DNA of 64,000 nt from G963663775 sp963663775 (GTDB taxonomy: Bacteria > Bacillota > Clostridia > Oscillospirales > Butyricicoccaceae), in NCBI GenBank assembly GCA_963663775.1, contig OY760624.1, positions 1,426,001-1,490,000 of the forward strand, written 5' to 3'. The notes below the pieces were generated by a model that was given only the letters and a program-made list of their open reading frames with translations, did no database searches and was not told where the DNA came from. Position numbers and translations under genes: made by a program. This document shows, piece after piece, positions 27,501-35,790 of this stretch; positions within the stretch are counted from its first letter, which is position 1; each line of letters starts with the position of its first letter.

Positions 27501-27570
27501 AGAAAAGAAAAAAGAGGATGTGATTGGTGTTCTAAAGAAATTTTTTGAAAAATATTTTGGATTGGTGTAA
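24547..27570 (+). CDS. hsdR: Type I restriction endonuclease/translocase subunit
   Basis: The 1007-residue protein has an N-terminal PD-(D/E)xK nuclease domain (RYDVTVLVNG then HIELKRRG). A superfamily 2 translocase follows with Walker A TTGSGKTLTS, motif II FDECHRSQFG, motif III GFTGTPIF, and a C-terminal helical domain that docks on HsdM. The TTG start at 24547 overlaps the hsdS stop, and AAGGAGGC lies 10 nt upstream. An ATG at 24568 is 31 nt from that site and less likely. No frameshift is seen, so the system appears intact. Confidence 0.95.
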   Translation: MSTYNIVMSTEESTVVTEYEPQSKRSDAYQSEQALEQAFIQMLTEQGYEYVTLRNAEGLVANLRVQLERLNDIAFTDKEWDSFFKNSIANANEGIVEKTRKIQEDYVQVLRREDGTSQNIYLIDKKNIHNNSLQVINQYEESTGRHDTRYDVTVLVNGLPLVHIELKRRGVAIKEAFNQINRYQRDSFWAGCGLYEYVQMFVISNGTFTKYYSNTTRQSHIKEADGSSRKRAKKTSNSFEFTSYWADGNNRIIADLVDFTKTFFAKHTVLNILTKYCVFTSEELLLVMRPYQIVATERILNRIAISTNYKNTGGLAAGGYIWHTTGSGKTLTSFKTAQLATSLPYIDKVLFVVDRKDLDYQTIREYDRFEKGAANSNKSTAVLQKQLEDSTSRIIVTTIQKLDVFISKNKSHEIYQKHVVLVFDECHRSQFGQMHTNIIKHFKQYHIFGFTGTPIFAQNAGAGQNPNLRTTEQAFGDKLHTYTIVDAINDGNVLPFRIDYINTIQKKDGTRDKQVKAIDTEEALGAPARVSEVVKYILAHFDQKTVRSSYYSLKGQRVNGFNSMFAVSSIPMCKKYYLELKQQIAEQHKNLTIATIFSFAANEADSADGILEDESFDTEALDQSSRDFLDSAIADYNKAFQTNFDTSSKGFQDYYKDLSDKVKRREVDLILVVNMFLTGFDATTLNTLWVDKNLKMHGLMQAFSRTNRILNSVKTFGNIVCFRDLEQETNDAIALFGDREANGIVQLKSYEDYYYGYEDDKGNLQKGYEERIAELLQNYPLGQPIVGEQNEKDFIVLFGNILRLRNILSAFDRFAGQELISPLDLQDYTGTYHDLHEAYQNRGAEKDSIVEDVVFEMELVKQVEVNIDYILMLVANYHQSNCKDKEILVSIDKAIKSSLQLRSKKELIENFITTINADTNVNEDWLKFVKAQKELDVTAMIAAQQLKPEETRKFIDNSFRDGLLKTTGTDIDKILPPVSRFGGGREKKKEDVIGVLKKFFEKYFGLV

Positions 27571-27598
27571 AAATATTGGTTTAGAGCACTATCAACAC

Positions 27599-27647
27599 AA
27601 AGCCCCTGTTCTCCTTACCGCTACGGTATAAGAGAACAGGGGCTTTT
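27599..27647 (+). terminator. Terminator of the hsdMSR operon
   Basis: A 15-bp stem (AAAGCCCCTGTTCTC at 27599-27613 with GAGAACAGGGGCTTT at 27632-27646) has an inner ACCG/CGGT hairpin and a short T-run. Confidence 0.85.
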
Positions 27648-27752
27648 GCAAAGGAATCAAGGAGATGTTACGCTGACCCAATCTGCATGTATACTATTTT
27701 TTTTACCGCTGTAATTGCTGTTGTTTCGGTATGTTATGGGTCGGCTCAAGAA

Positions 27753-29264
27753 TTACTTCTCAATCAGTTCCTCGGCAAGCTTCTTGACTTCGGATGTGTA
27801 TCTGTCGAAAGCCAGAAAATCGCCCATGCCGTCAGCATGTTCATACAGGCGCTGCTTGGGAGACACATCGCAGAAGCCGTAAGTTTTCAATCTGGTGAAT
27901 TCCGCACAGGTGTATCCGCCGCCTTCGTAACCGATGCCCGTGCTCTTGCATCCGCCGAACGCTTGGTCGTTGTGTCGCAGTGCGCTGGAACCGTTGACCC
28001 AGACAGCAGAAGATTCCACATTCTCCGTGAAGTAGTATGCTTTCTTCAAATCCTTAGTCACAACAGATGCGCTCAGACCATACTTGGACTGATTTGCAAT
28101 TGCAACCGCTTCTTCATCTGTTTCAAATGTGATGATGGGAACAACCGGACCGAATACTTCCATATCCTTCGCAATATCCATATCCTTGGTGACATTGTCC
28201 AGAATGGTAACATCCATTGCAGCACCATCACGCTTGCCGCCATAAATCACCTTTGCACCCTGCGCAACGGTATGCTTAATCTGTTCCTCTACCTTTTCCG
28301 CAGCCTGAACAGAAACCAGACGAGACAAATCCGTAGTGGGGTCAGAAGCATGACCGCGCTTTAATCCGTCACAGAACTTCATCAGGCACTTGACGAACGC
28401 TTCCTTTGCTCTCTTGTGGACGATGGTTCTCTTCGGAGATGCACAAACCTGACCGTTGTTTTCGATGATACGACCCCAACCCAAGCACTCAATTGCCTTG
28501 ACCATCTGTTCCGGATCATCCGCAACTTCTTCTGTGATGATAAGCGGGTCGTTGCCGCCCAGTTCCAAATGGACGTTCTTAATGGTAGGTGCTGCACAGT
28601 GCAGCATTTCGGTGCCTGCCTCATTGCTGCCGGTCAACGCAATCGCTGCGACCTTTGGGTTTGTCAGCAGATTCTTGGTGGTCGCATCGCGGTTTGCTGT
28701 GATAAAGTGCAAGCATTCCTTCGGAATACCAGCCTCATGTGCCAAATCAATGAGCTTTTTAACGTTGCAGGGTGCAGTCGTAGCAGCCTTAACAATACAA
28801 GTGTTGCCCATCAGCAGCGCCGGAACAATCTTCTGCATTGTCAGTTCAACAGGATAGTTAAACGGAATGACACAAGCGATAACGCCCAGCGCTTCGCGTC
28901 TGGTGAATACCACATGATTTTCATATCCTTCACTGCTGTCACACAGAACCTGACCATACAGATGCTTGCCGACTTCAATGTTTGCTCGGCCGATTTCTGC
29001 TGCATAAGTGGTTTCTGCCTTTGCCTGAGAAATAGGCTTGCCCATCTCATTGGACATATAGGTTGCGATTTCCTCTCTATTCGCATCAACGAGGTCACAG
29101 AACTTATACAGAATCTGTCCCTTTTCGAAGAGCGGAACATTCTCCCATCTCGGCTGTGCAGCGTAGGCGACGTCAACCATTTCTGCAATTTCTTCACCGG
29201 TATAGTGCGGAACACTGCCTACCAATTTACTGGTAGATACGTCAATTACGTCCATCATTTTCAT
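27753..29264 (-). CDS. Aldehyde dehydrogenase family protein
   Basis: The 503-residue protein is a complete NAD(P)-dependent aldehyde dehydrogenase. It has PFNYPVELTMQKIVPAL in the cofactor fold, the general-base Glu in LELGGNDP and the catalytic Cys in NNGQVCASPKR. It oxidises an aldehyde, plausibly a semialdehyde, to the acid. The substrate is not decided by sequence; succinate-semialdehyde and lactaldehyde dehydrogenase-like members are candidates. AGGAGG lies 8 nt before the ATG. It is divergent from a chemoreceptor gene and has its own promoter with a palindromic element like that of the aminotransferase gene at 37161. Confidence 0.9.
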   Translation of the reverse strand: MKMMDVIDVSTSKLVGSVPHYTGEEIAEMVDVAYAAQPRWENVPLFEKGQILYKFCDLVDANREEIATYMSNEMGKPISQAKAETTYAAEIGRANIEVGKHLYGQVLCDSSEGYENHVVFTRREALGVIACVIPFNYPVELTMQKIVPALLMGNTCIVKAATTAPCNVKKLIDLAHEAGIPKECLHFITANRDATTKNLLTNPKVAAIALTGSNEAGTEMLHCAAPTIKNVHLELGGNDPLIITEEVADDPEQMVKAIECLGWGRIIENNGQVCASPKRTIVHKRAKEAFVKCLMKFCDGLKRGHASDPTTDLSRLVSVQAAEKVEEQIKHTVAQGAKVIYGGKRDGAAMDVTILDNVTKDMDIAKDMEVFGPVVPIITFETDEEAVAIANQSKYGLSASVVTKDLKKAYYFTENVESSAVWVNGSSALRHNDQAFGGCKSTGIGYEGGGYTCAEFTRLKTYGFCDVSPKQRLYEHADGMGDFLAFDRYTSEVKKLAEELIEK

Positions 29265-29380
29265 GATTGTTTCCTCCTGAATTTTGTATATTTTTGATTT
29301 TAAAAAAGCATCAATGGCGTTCTATCCTGTGCGTTGAATACTAGTTTCACTGCAATTCATTGGTTTAGCTTGTTTTCATC

Positions 29381-29399
29381 AATACTTTTTACAAGTATT
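29381..29399. promoter_or_regulatory. Operator-like palindrome at the aldehyde dehydrogenase promoter
   Basis: AATACTT-tttac-AAGTATT is a perfect 7-bp inverted repeat immediately downstream of the -10 box of the dehydrogenase promoter, a position where a bound repressor would block transcription. Related A-T-A-A-G-T half-sites recur upstream of other genes up to 47.2 kb. Confidence 0.5.
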
Positions 29400-29428
29400 A
29401 TTTTAATTCATTTTTATGCTGTTGTCAA
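29400..29428 (-). promoter_or_regulatory. Promoter of the aldehyde dehydrogenase gene
   Basis: On the reverse strand TTGACA (29428-29423) and TAAAAT (29405-29400) are 17 nt apart. The transcript would have a leader of about 130 nt. Confidence 0.75.
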
Positions 29429-29554
29429 TATAAAAACTACTTTTTATTTTCGTTAAAATATTTATTTTTTCAAGCTATTTATTTACTATTTGCACATTTT
29501 ATTTATTTTCATATGTGTTATAATAAGTATAATTTTATTGTTAGGAGAATCCAT

Positions 29555-31663
29555 ATGCTACAGAAATTGAAATACGCACAAAAAATAACCTTGCTCATCA
29601 TACTGATTGTAACGCTCAGCATATCGCTCACGGTTTCATCGGTTCTATATGTCATGCACCAGAGCAGCCTTGTACAGGCGCAGGCGCTGTCAGAGCAAGT
29701 TACCAACTACGAAGGAACCGATAAAATCGAAAAGGTGTTCAATGAAGCTTACTTTCTTTGTACGGATTTGCTTTCAACTGTAGAACAGATTCGTACCTCT
29801 GGCAATCCAGACCGAACAGAGGTGATTGCTGTTGAAAAAACGCTTCTGCATAACCATGAAAACATCTATGCGGTGAATGTGATTTATGAGCCAAATGCCT
29901 TTGATGGTATGGATGCCGCTTTTATCGGACAAGATGGATACAGTTCTGGCGGTGCCTTTATCCCTTCTATGTATCGCAATGAAGATTCCATCGCTCTTCA
30001 GCCATCTTATGTAGCAAACCAAGATATGACCTTCTATGACATTCCCAAGCAAACTTTGAAACCCTATTTTACAGAGCCAACCATATACCCTATCAATGGT
30101 GAAAACGTGATGCTTGTCACCTTGGTGATGCCTATCATAAGCAAGGATGCGTTTATCGGCGCGATTTCCATCGATATTGATGTGACCTTTTTGCAGACAG
30201 TCATTCAGAATATCCATCCTATGGGTGGGTATTCCCTGTTGATTACCAATCAAGGCACCATTGTGGCAAATGGTGCAGACCCTGATTCCGTCATGAAAAG
30301 CATCCAAGAACTTGACGACGGCACCAACAACATCATAGCCGCTATGCAATCCGGAGAAAAATATAGTGCATATGCAAAAATGGCACTGGTGAATCAACCC
30401 GCCGTCTATACGTTTTTGCCCTTTCAGATAAAAGGAACCGATGTTCATTGGGGATTTGGTACAATCGTACAAGAGGATTTGGTTTTCAGTACCTATACGC
30501 AGTCGGTTCATCGGGTCGTCTTCGTGAGCATCATGGTATTGCTGCTATCTATGCTTATCGTATTCTTTGTTCTCAAGAAAGAGATTCGTCCTGTAGCAAT
30601 CGCCGCCAATCACCTCCAGCGATTTGCAAACGCAGATTTCACCGGCGAAATCTTCCATAAAAGCATGCATGCAAAAGACGAAATCGGCACACTTTTTCAC
30701 GCACTGCTTGTTCTGCAGGAATCTATGACATCCATCGTTACTGGCGTAAGACGCAAAGCCAGCGACTCCAACCGCTCGGCTGCTACCGCACAAAACGAAC
30801 TGGAAGCTCTCAACACACAGATTGACTATATCTCCAAAACATCCCATCACTTAGCAGGAAATATGGAACAAACGGCTTCATCTGCACAAGAGATGCGTGC
30901 ATATTCTTTGCGCATCGGTCAGTCGGTTGCCTCTATTGCTCAGAAAGCCAAAAACGGAAATTCTTCCGTAACCGAAATTAAACAACGTGCAAATCACCTG
31001 CGTATGACTTCACAAGAATCTCAAAAAATCGCCTCAGAAATGCAAGAAAGTATCGATGCAAAGCTGCGGGACGCGATTGAACGAGCAAAGGCGGTCAACC
31101 GCATTGATGTTTTGGCAGACGCTATTTTAAAAATTGCGAATGAAACCAATCTATTGGCGCTCAATGCAACGATTGAGGCCGCTCGGGCTGGGGAAGTTGG
31201 TAAAGGATTTGCCGTTGTGGCAGATGAAATCAGAAGGCTTGCAGACGATTCCCGCAGTGTGATTACAGATGTACAGCATACAACACATACCGTCGTGCAC
31301 GCAGTCAAGGATTTAACCGAGGGTTCCGCAAAGGCACTTGATTTTTTAAATCAACATGTCGTAACAGACTATGCATCGTTTTCAAGCACGGGTTTGCATT
31401 ATAGTCAGGATGCGGAATTCATCAGTGATTTGGTTGCAGATTTGAGCAGTACATCTGAGGAAATTTCTTCTTCTATGCAGGAAATGATTGGTGCCATCGA
31501 AGAAGTATCCACTGCTGCCAATTCCGGCGGGCTAAGCATCAGTGAAATCGCTGAGAAACTGCAGCTGATTCATCAGAAATCCAATCTGGCAATGGAGCAA
31601 TCTCAAAGTTCACGCACCTATTCCTGTGAATTGATGCAAACCGTTGAGGAAATTTACATCTAA
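29555..31663 (+). CDS. Methyl-accepting chemotaxis protein
   Basis: The protein (about 702 aa) has a membrane helix (about 12-35), a large extracellular double-Cache-like sensor (about 36-305), a second helix (about 310-335), a HAMP region and a cytoplasmic signalling domain. The hairpin tip reads ETNLLALNATIEAARAGEVG and GFAVVADEIRRLA. It would bind a small molecule outside and control CheA. ATG 29555 follows AGGAGA; the frame runs back to 29513 without a ribosome site. No other chemotaxis gene is near. Its neighbour on the other side of the promoter region is the aldehyde dehydrogenase, so a shared substrate is possible. Confidence 0.92.
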   Translation: MLQKLKYAQKITLLIILIVTLSISLTVSSVLYVMHQSSLVQAQALSEQVTNYEGTDKIEKVFNEAYFLCTDLLSTVEQIRTSGNPDRTEVIAVEKTLLHNHENIYAVNVIYEPNAFDGMDAAFIGQDGYSSGGAFIPSMYRNEDSIALQPSYVANQDMTFYDIPKQTLKPYFTEPTIYPINGENVMLVTLVMPIISKDAFIGAISIDIDVTFLQTVIQNIHPMGGYSLLITNQGTIVANGADPDSVMKSIQELDDGTNNIIAAMQSGEKYSAYAKMALVNQPAVYTFLPFQIKGTDVHWGFGTIVQEDLVFSTYTQSVHRVVFVSIMVLLLSMLIVFFVLKKEIRPVAIAANHLQRFANADFTGEIFHKSMHAKDEIGTLFHALLVLQESMTSIVTGVRRKASDSNRSAATAQNELEALNTQIDYISKTSHHLAGNMEQTASSAQEMRAYSLRIGQSVASIAQKAKNGNSSVTEIKQRANHLRMTSQESQKIASEMQESIDAKLRDAIERAKAVNRIDVLADAILKIANETNLLALNATIEAARAGEVGKGFAVVADEIRRLADDSRSVITDVQHTTHTVVHAVKDLTEGSAKALDFLNQHVVTDYASFSSTGLHYSQDAEFISDLVADLSSTSEEISSSMQEMIGAIEEVSTAANSGGLSISEIAEKLQLIHQKSNLAMEQSQSSRTYSCELMQTVEEIYI

Positions 31664-31671
31664 GGCAATGT

Positions 31672-31716
31672 AATGAACAGGCATTCACCAGATACGAAGT
31701 GAATGCTTGTTCATTT
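31672..31716 (+). terminator. Terminator after the chemoreceptor gene
   Basis: AATGAACAGGCATTCAC (31672-31688) pairs with 31699-31715 over 17 bp with one wobble pair; TTT follows. Confidence 0.65.
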
Positions 31717-31757
31717 CCCATCTACCGCACGCCAATGCTGAAAGGACACAGTAAACC

Positions 31758-34028
31758 ATGAACAATCATATCATCATCAAAGGAGCCTATGAAAACAACC
31801 TGAAACACATTGATGTTTCCATTCCCAAAGGCAAACTGGTGGTATTCACCGGGGTTTCCGGCTCTGGAAAATCCTCACTCGTGTTTGATACCATCGCAGC
31901 GGAGTCGATGCATCAGCTGAACAATATCTTCCCGCTCTATATACGCAATCGGATGCCTCACTATGAGGTTCCCAAGGTAGAAAGCATCGACTTGCTGACC
32001 ACTGCCATTGTGATTGACCAGCGTCAATTCACAGGCGATTTTCGCTCCACCGTCGCCACGATGACAGATGTTGCGCCTCTCCTGCGCCTTTTATTTTCCC
32101 GCTGCGCTTCACCGCATGTCGGCAGTTCCGCTGCATATTCCAACAACGATCCGCAAGGCATGTGTCCCACTTGCAGCGGCCTTGGGAAAACGATACAATT
32201 CGATTTTGACAAGGTATTTGACCGCTCCAAATCGCTAAATGAAGGTGCTATCTGCTTTCCTGGGCATCAGGTGGGTTCTTATCAGTGGCAGCTTTATGCC
32301 AACTCCGGTTTGCTAGACCCCGCCAAACCACTCAGCGCATACACAGAAAAAGAATGGTTTCACTTCCTACATGGTTCTGGTATCACTGTCAATATACAAT
32401 CCAAGAAGGGAAATGTTTGGGAATCCTATCGTCTGACCTATGAAGGAATGGAGGACCGTATCACACGACTCTATCTGAAACGCGATTTGAACACCCTCAG
32501 CAATGCAAATCAACGCATTGTGAAAGAATATACCAAAGAACAGCTATGTCCCTCTTGTCAGGGGGCAGGACTGAATGAAACCGCCCTCTCAAGTAAACTG
32601 TGCGGATACACGATATTTGAAATGGAATCATTGGAGATTGCAGACTTAATTCCACTTCTTGACCAAGTATCAGACCCAATTGGCATCCCCACTGTACAAA
32701 AAATCCAGCAGGTGCTGCATTGCATTGCACATATGGGATTGGGCTATTTGCAATTAAATCGCCCTAGCAAAACCCTATCTGGCGGTGAAGCACAGCGCCT
32801 GAAGATGGTACGTCACTTGGGCAGCAGTCTTGTAGGCATCACCTACATCTTTGACGAACCCAGCATTGGTCTGCACCCCAAGGATGTAAACCGTCTGGGT
32901 CATCTGCTGCTGCACCTTCGTAACCGCGGCAACACAATCCTAGTCGTGGAACATGACAAAGATATTATCCGCATCGCAGATGAAATTATAGACATGGGAC
33001 CTCGTGCAGGGCAGTATGGCGGACAAATTGTATTCCAAGGCACCATAGATGCTTTGCTGCTGCAAGATACGCTCACTGCAGCCAATTTGAAAAAACAGAT
33101 TCCAGTCAATCTGCATCCCCGCACACCATCGGCATTTTTATGCATACAAAATGCCACACTCCACAACTTGAAAAATGTCACTGTACGGATTCCGAAGCAT
33201 GCCTTCACCGTTGTCAGTGGATTAGCTGGTTCGGGAAAGAGTTCGCTCATATGCGGCGCATTCCAAAAGCAATATCCAGAGGCTGTGCATATCAGCCAAT
33301 CACCGATTGGAACTTCTTCACGCTCCACACCAGCAACCTATCTCGGCATCATGAACGAGATTCGAAAATGCATTGCGCTTGAAAATGGTGTTGATGCCGG
33401 TCTTTTCAGTTATAATTCAAGCGGTGCTTGCCCGGTTTGCGAAGGTCGAGGCAGTATCAAAACCGAAATGGCTTTTATGAATCCCATCACCGTTCCCTGC
33501 GATGCCTGTCAGGGCAGCCGATATCATGAGAACGCACTGCAGTATCGGCTACATGATAAAAACATCTTGGAAATTATGCAGATGACTATAACGGAGGCCT
33601 TGGATTTTTTTCAGCAACCCAAAATCCATGCAAAACTCAAGACGCTTTCTCATGTAGGCATGGGCTATGTCACCCTTGGTCAACCCACCAGCACGCTGTC
33701 AGGCGGAGAATGTCAACGCTTAAAGTTGGCAGCCTACCTACAGACAAAGAACGGTATTTATATCTTGGATGAACCCACCACCGGTCTGCATGGCGCGGAC
33801 ATTGCGCTGCTGATGACGCTGCTGCAGCAAATGGTCGAGCACAACAACACCGTAGTCGTTGTAGAGCATGATTTAGATGTCATTCGTCAAGCGGACTGGG
33901 TCATTGATATGGGGCCTGAGGGCGGCAAAAATGGTGGTGAAGTTTTATTTTCAGGCACCCCGGAACAGCTGCTTATGTGCCCTGCTTCTATTACAGCGCA
34001 ATATTTGCGGCAAGACCTAAATCGTTGA
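31758..34028 (+). CDS. UvrA-like ABC ATPase (short, UvrA2-type)
   Basis: The 756-residue protein has two ABC cassettes of UvrA type. Walker A motifs are GVSGSGKSSL and GLAGSGKSSL, signatures LSGGEAQRLKM and LSGGECQRLKL, and Walker B YIFDEPSIGL and YILDEPTTGL. Zinc-finger cysteines are visible in CPTCSGLG, CPSCQGAG and CPVCEGRG with CDACQG. At 756 aa it is about 190 residues shorter than housekeeping UvrA and appears to lack the UvrB-binding region. That is the UvrA2/drug-resistance type, associated with DNA-damaging agents and antibiotic producers. It stands alone between two terminators. Confidence 0.9.
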   Translation: MNNHIIIKGAYENNLKHIDVSIPKGKLVVFTGVSGSGKSSLVFDTIAAESMHQLNNIFPLYIRNRMPHYEVPKVESIDLLTTAIVIDQRQFTGDFRSTVATMTDVAPLLRLLFSRCASPHVGSSAAYSNNDPQGMCPTCSGLGKTIQFDFDKVFDRSKSLNEGAICFPGHQVGSYQWQLYANSGLLDPAKPLSAYTEKEWFHFLHGSGITVNIQSKKGNVWESYRLTYEGMEDRITRLYLKRDLNTLSNANQRIVKEYTKEQLCPSCQGAGLNETALSSKLCGYTIFEMESLEIADLIPLLDQVSDPIGIPTVQKIQQVLHCIAHMGLGYLQLNRPSKTLSGGEAQRLKMVRHLGSSLVGITYIFDEPSIGLHPKDVNRLGHLLLHLRNRGNTILVVEHDKDIIRIADEIIDMGPRAGQYGGQIVFQGTIDALLLQDTLTAANLKKQIPVNLHPRTPSAFLCIQNATLHNLKNVTVRIPKHAFTVVSGLAGSGKSSLICGAFQKQYPEAVHISQSPIGTSSRSTPATYLGIMNEIRKCIALENGVDAGLFSYNSSGACPVCEGRGSIKTEMAFMNPITVPCDACQGSRYHENALQYRLHDKNILEIMQMTITEALDFFQQPKIHAKLKTLSHVGMGYVTLGQPTSTLSGGECQRLKLAAYLQTKNGIYILDEPTTGLHGADIALLMTLLQQMVEHNNTVVVVEHDLDVIRQADWVIDMGPEGGKNGGEVLFSGTPEQLLMCPASITAQYLRQDLNR

Positions 34029-34104
34029 CCCACTTTATGCGAGAACAACATCCCAAGCATTTCCACTATCGGGATGTCGCCCTTCTTTCTTGTTTTTATC
34101 CACG

Positions 34105-34156
34105 AAAATGCGTGTAGCAGAAGTCTTCCGTCACAGACTTCCGCTACACGCATTTT
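34105..34156. terminator. Bidirectional terminator between uvrA-like and glutamate dehydrogenase genes
   Basis: AAAATGCGTGTAGC (34105-34118) pairs with GCTACACGCATTTT (34143-34156), and the stem continues with GAAGTCT/AGACTTC after one mismatch. It serves the convergent genes on both sides. Confidence 0.85.
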
Positions 34157-34232
34157 AAACTGTTAACTGTTATTTTGAGGGAGTTTATATATAGGCTCTA
34201 CGATGTCGCTGCAATAGATGATACGCGAAGGA

Positions 34233-35492
34233 TTAAAATACGCCGCGTCCCTTCCTTGCTTCGACCACTCGTTTGACGGCAATTAAATATGCGCCCGTGC
34301 GCAGCGTAGTGTTCTTGTCCTTGGTGATACTCCAAACCGCTTCAAAAGATGCATCCATGATGCTTTTCAGCTCCGCATTGACACGCTCTTCGCTCCAACA
34401 CAGCTCCTGAATGTTCTGAACCCACTCGAAATAGGAAACCACCACACCGCCGGCGTTTGCGAGGATGTCGGGAACCACGGGAATGCCCTTCTTCTCCAGA
34501 ATGGAATCTGCTTCCATTGTAAGTGGGCCATTCGCCGCTTCTACCACGATTTTTGCCTGAATTCGGTCTGCATTGTCGGCATTGATCTGATTTTCCAGTG
34601 CTGCCGGGATGAGTACCGTTGCATCTAGCTCCAGCAGCTCCTGATTGGTGATATAGGTAACATTCGTGCCATGATAGTCGCACAACAAATTGCGCGGGTT
34701 TTCCGCCAAATACGCAAGCACTTCCGGAATGTTCAGTCCATCACGCTTGAGAATGCCGCCGGACACATCACTTACGGCAATCACCTTCATGCCCTCGCGA
34801 TGCAGGAGCTTTGCAGTCACACTGCCAACATTGCCCATCCCCTGAATTGCCACGGTTGTTCCCTCAATCGGCATATTCATCTTATGCAGCAAATTCTTTG
34901 TGGTCAGCATGACACCATGCCCCGTTGCATCGCTGCGTCCCAGAATGCCACCCAGACCAATCGGTTTCCCAGTGACACAGCCTAATACACTGTGTCCTTT
35001 GAGCATGCTGTAGGTATCCATAATCCATGCCATCACCTTCGCATTGGTGCCCACATCAGGTGCTGGCACGTCCTGTTCCGGTCCAATCAAGGGCGCAATC
35101 GATGCTGTAAACTTGCTGGTCAGGCTATGTAACTCACGCTCTGAGAATTCATTGGGATTGCAGATGATGCCACCTTTGCCGCCGCCATATGGAATGTTTA
35201 CAACTGCGCATTTAAATGTCATCCATGCCGCCAACGCCTTGACTTCATCCTGATTGACCGCAGTGTGATAGCGGATACCACCTTTTGCCGGGCCACGAGC
35301 AGTAGAATGCTGTACACGAAACCCTTCAAATACACGAACAGAGCCGTCATCCATGACAATCGGCATTGATACTTTTAGTTCACGCTCTGGATATTTCAAA
35401 GTTGCATAATCGCTTTCCTCATATCCGAGCAGGTTTGCCGCATGGTCCACAACGGACAGTACATTGTCGTATGGATTGTACTTCTTTGCCAT
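34233..35492 (-). CDS. gdhA: Glutamate dehydrogenase (Glu/Leu/Phe/Val family)
   Basis: The 419-residue protein has the hexameric bacterial glutamate dehydrogenase layout. The substrate Lys lies in NIPYGGGKGGI, the catalytic Asp region is PAPDVGTNAKVMAWI, and the Rossmann motif is GMGNVGSVTAKLL. It interconverts glutamate and 2-oxoglutarate plus ammonia with NAD(P). Leucine and phenylalanine dehydrogenases are shorter, so glutamate is preferred. AGGAGAGGAAG precedes ATG 35492. Near an aminotransferase-like and an aldehyde dehydrogenase gene it could recycle the amino group during amino-acid fermentation. Confidence 0.92.
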   Translation of the reverse strand: MAKKYNPYDNVLSVVDHAANLLGYEESDYATLKYPERELKVSMPIVMDDGSVRVFEGFRVQHSTARGPAKGGIRYHTAVNQDEVKALAAWMTFKCAVVNIPYGGGKGGIICNPNEFSERELHSLTSKFTASIAPLIGPEQDVPAPDVGTNAKVMAWIMDTYSMLKGHSVLGCVTGKPIGLGGILGRSDATGHGVMLTTKNLLHKMNMPIEGTTVAIQGMGNVGSVTAKLLHREGMKVIAVSDVSGGILKRDGLNIPEVLAYLAENPRNLLCDYHGTNVTYITNQELLELDATVLIPAALENQINADNADRIQAKIVVEAANGPLTMEADSILEKKGIPVVPDILANAGGVVVSYFEWVQNIQELCWSEERVNAELKSIMDASFEAVWSITKDKNTTLRTGAYLIAVKRVVEARKGRGVF

Positions 35493-35578
35493 AACCGAAT
35501 CTTCCTCTCCTATTTTAATACTACTCTTACATGCTAAATTTTCACGCCGCAGTTATTGCAACGCTTATTCTATATATA

Positions 35579-35606
35579 ATTATATACCTTATTTTAATAT
35601 TGTCAA
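35579..35606 (-). promoter_or_regulatory. Promoter of gdhA
   Basis: On the reverse strand TTGACA (35606-35601) and TATAAT (35584-35579) are 16 nt apart. Directly upstream, TTATAAG-TG-TTATAAG (about 35613-35628) is a direct repeat of the half-site seen at other promoters of this region. Confidence 0.8.
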
Positions 35607-35754
35607 TATTTTTTATAAGTGTTATAAGAAATATTTTTTGGGTTTCCGCATACGCTGTGTCTATCTGTGCCGCCGTTAGAGTCCTCGCTTTTCACATCTG
35701 CAGATACAGTGACTTTCTGGGGTTCAGTTCATTGAAAAACTTCACACAAAACAT

Positions 35755-35784
35755 AAAAGAATCCCCTTTTCAGAGAATTCTTTT
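35755..35784 (-). terminator. Terminator of the ROK regulator gene
   Basis: AAAAGAATCCCC (35755-35766) pairs with GAGAATTCTTTT (35773-35784) with two wobble pairs and a 6-nt loop, ending in a T-run on the reverse strand. Confidence 0.65.
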
Positions 35785-35790
35785 GTGTCA

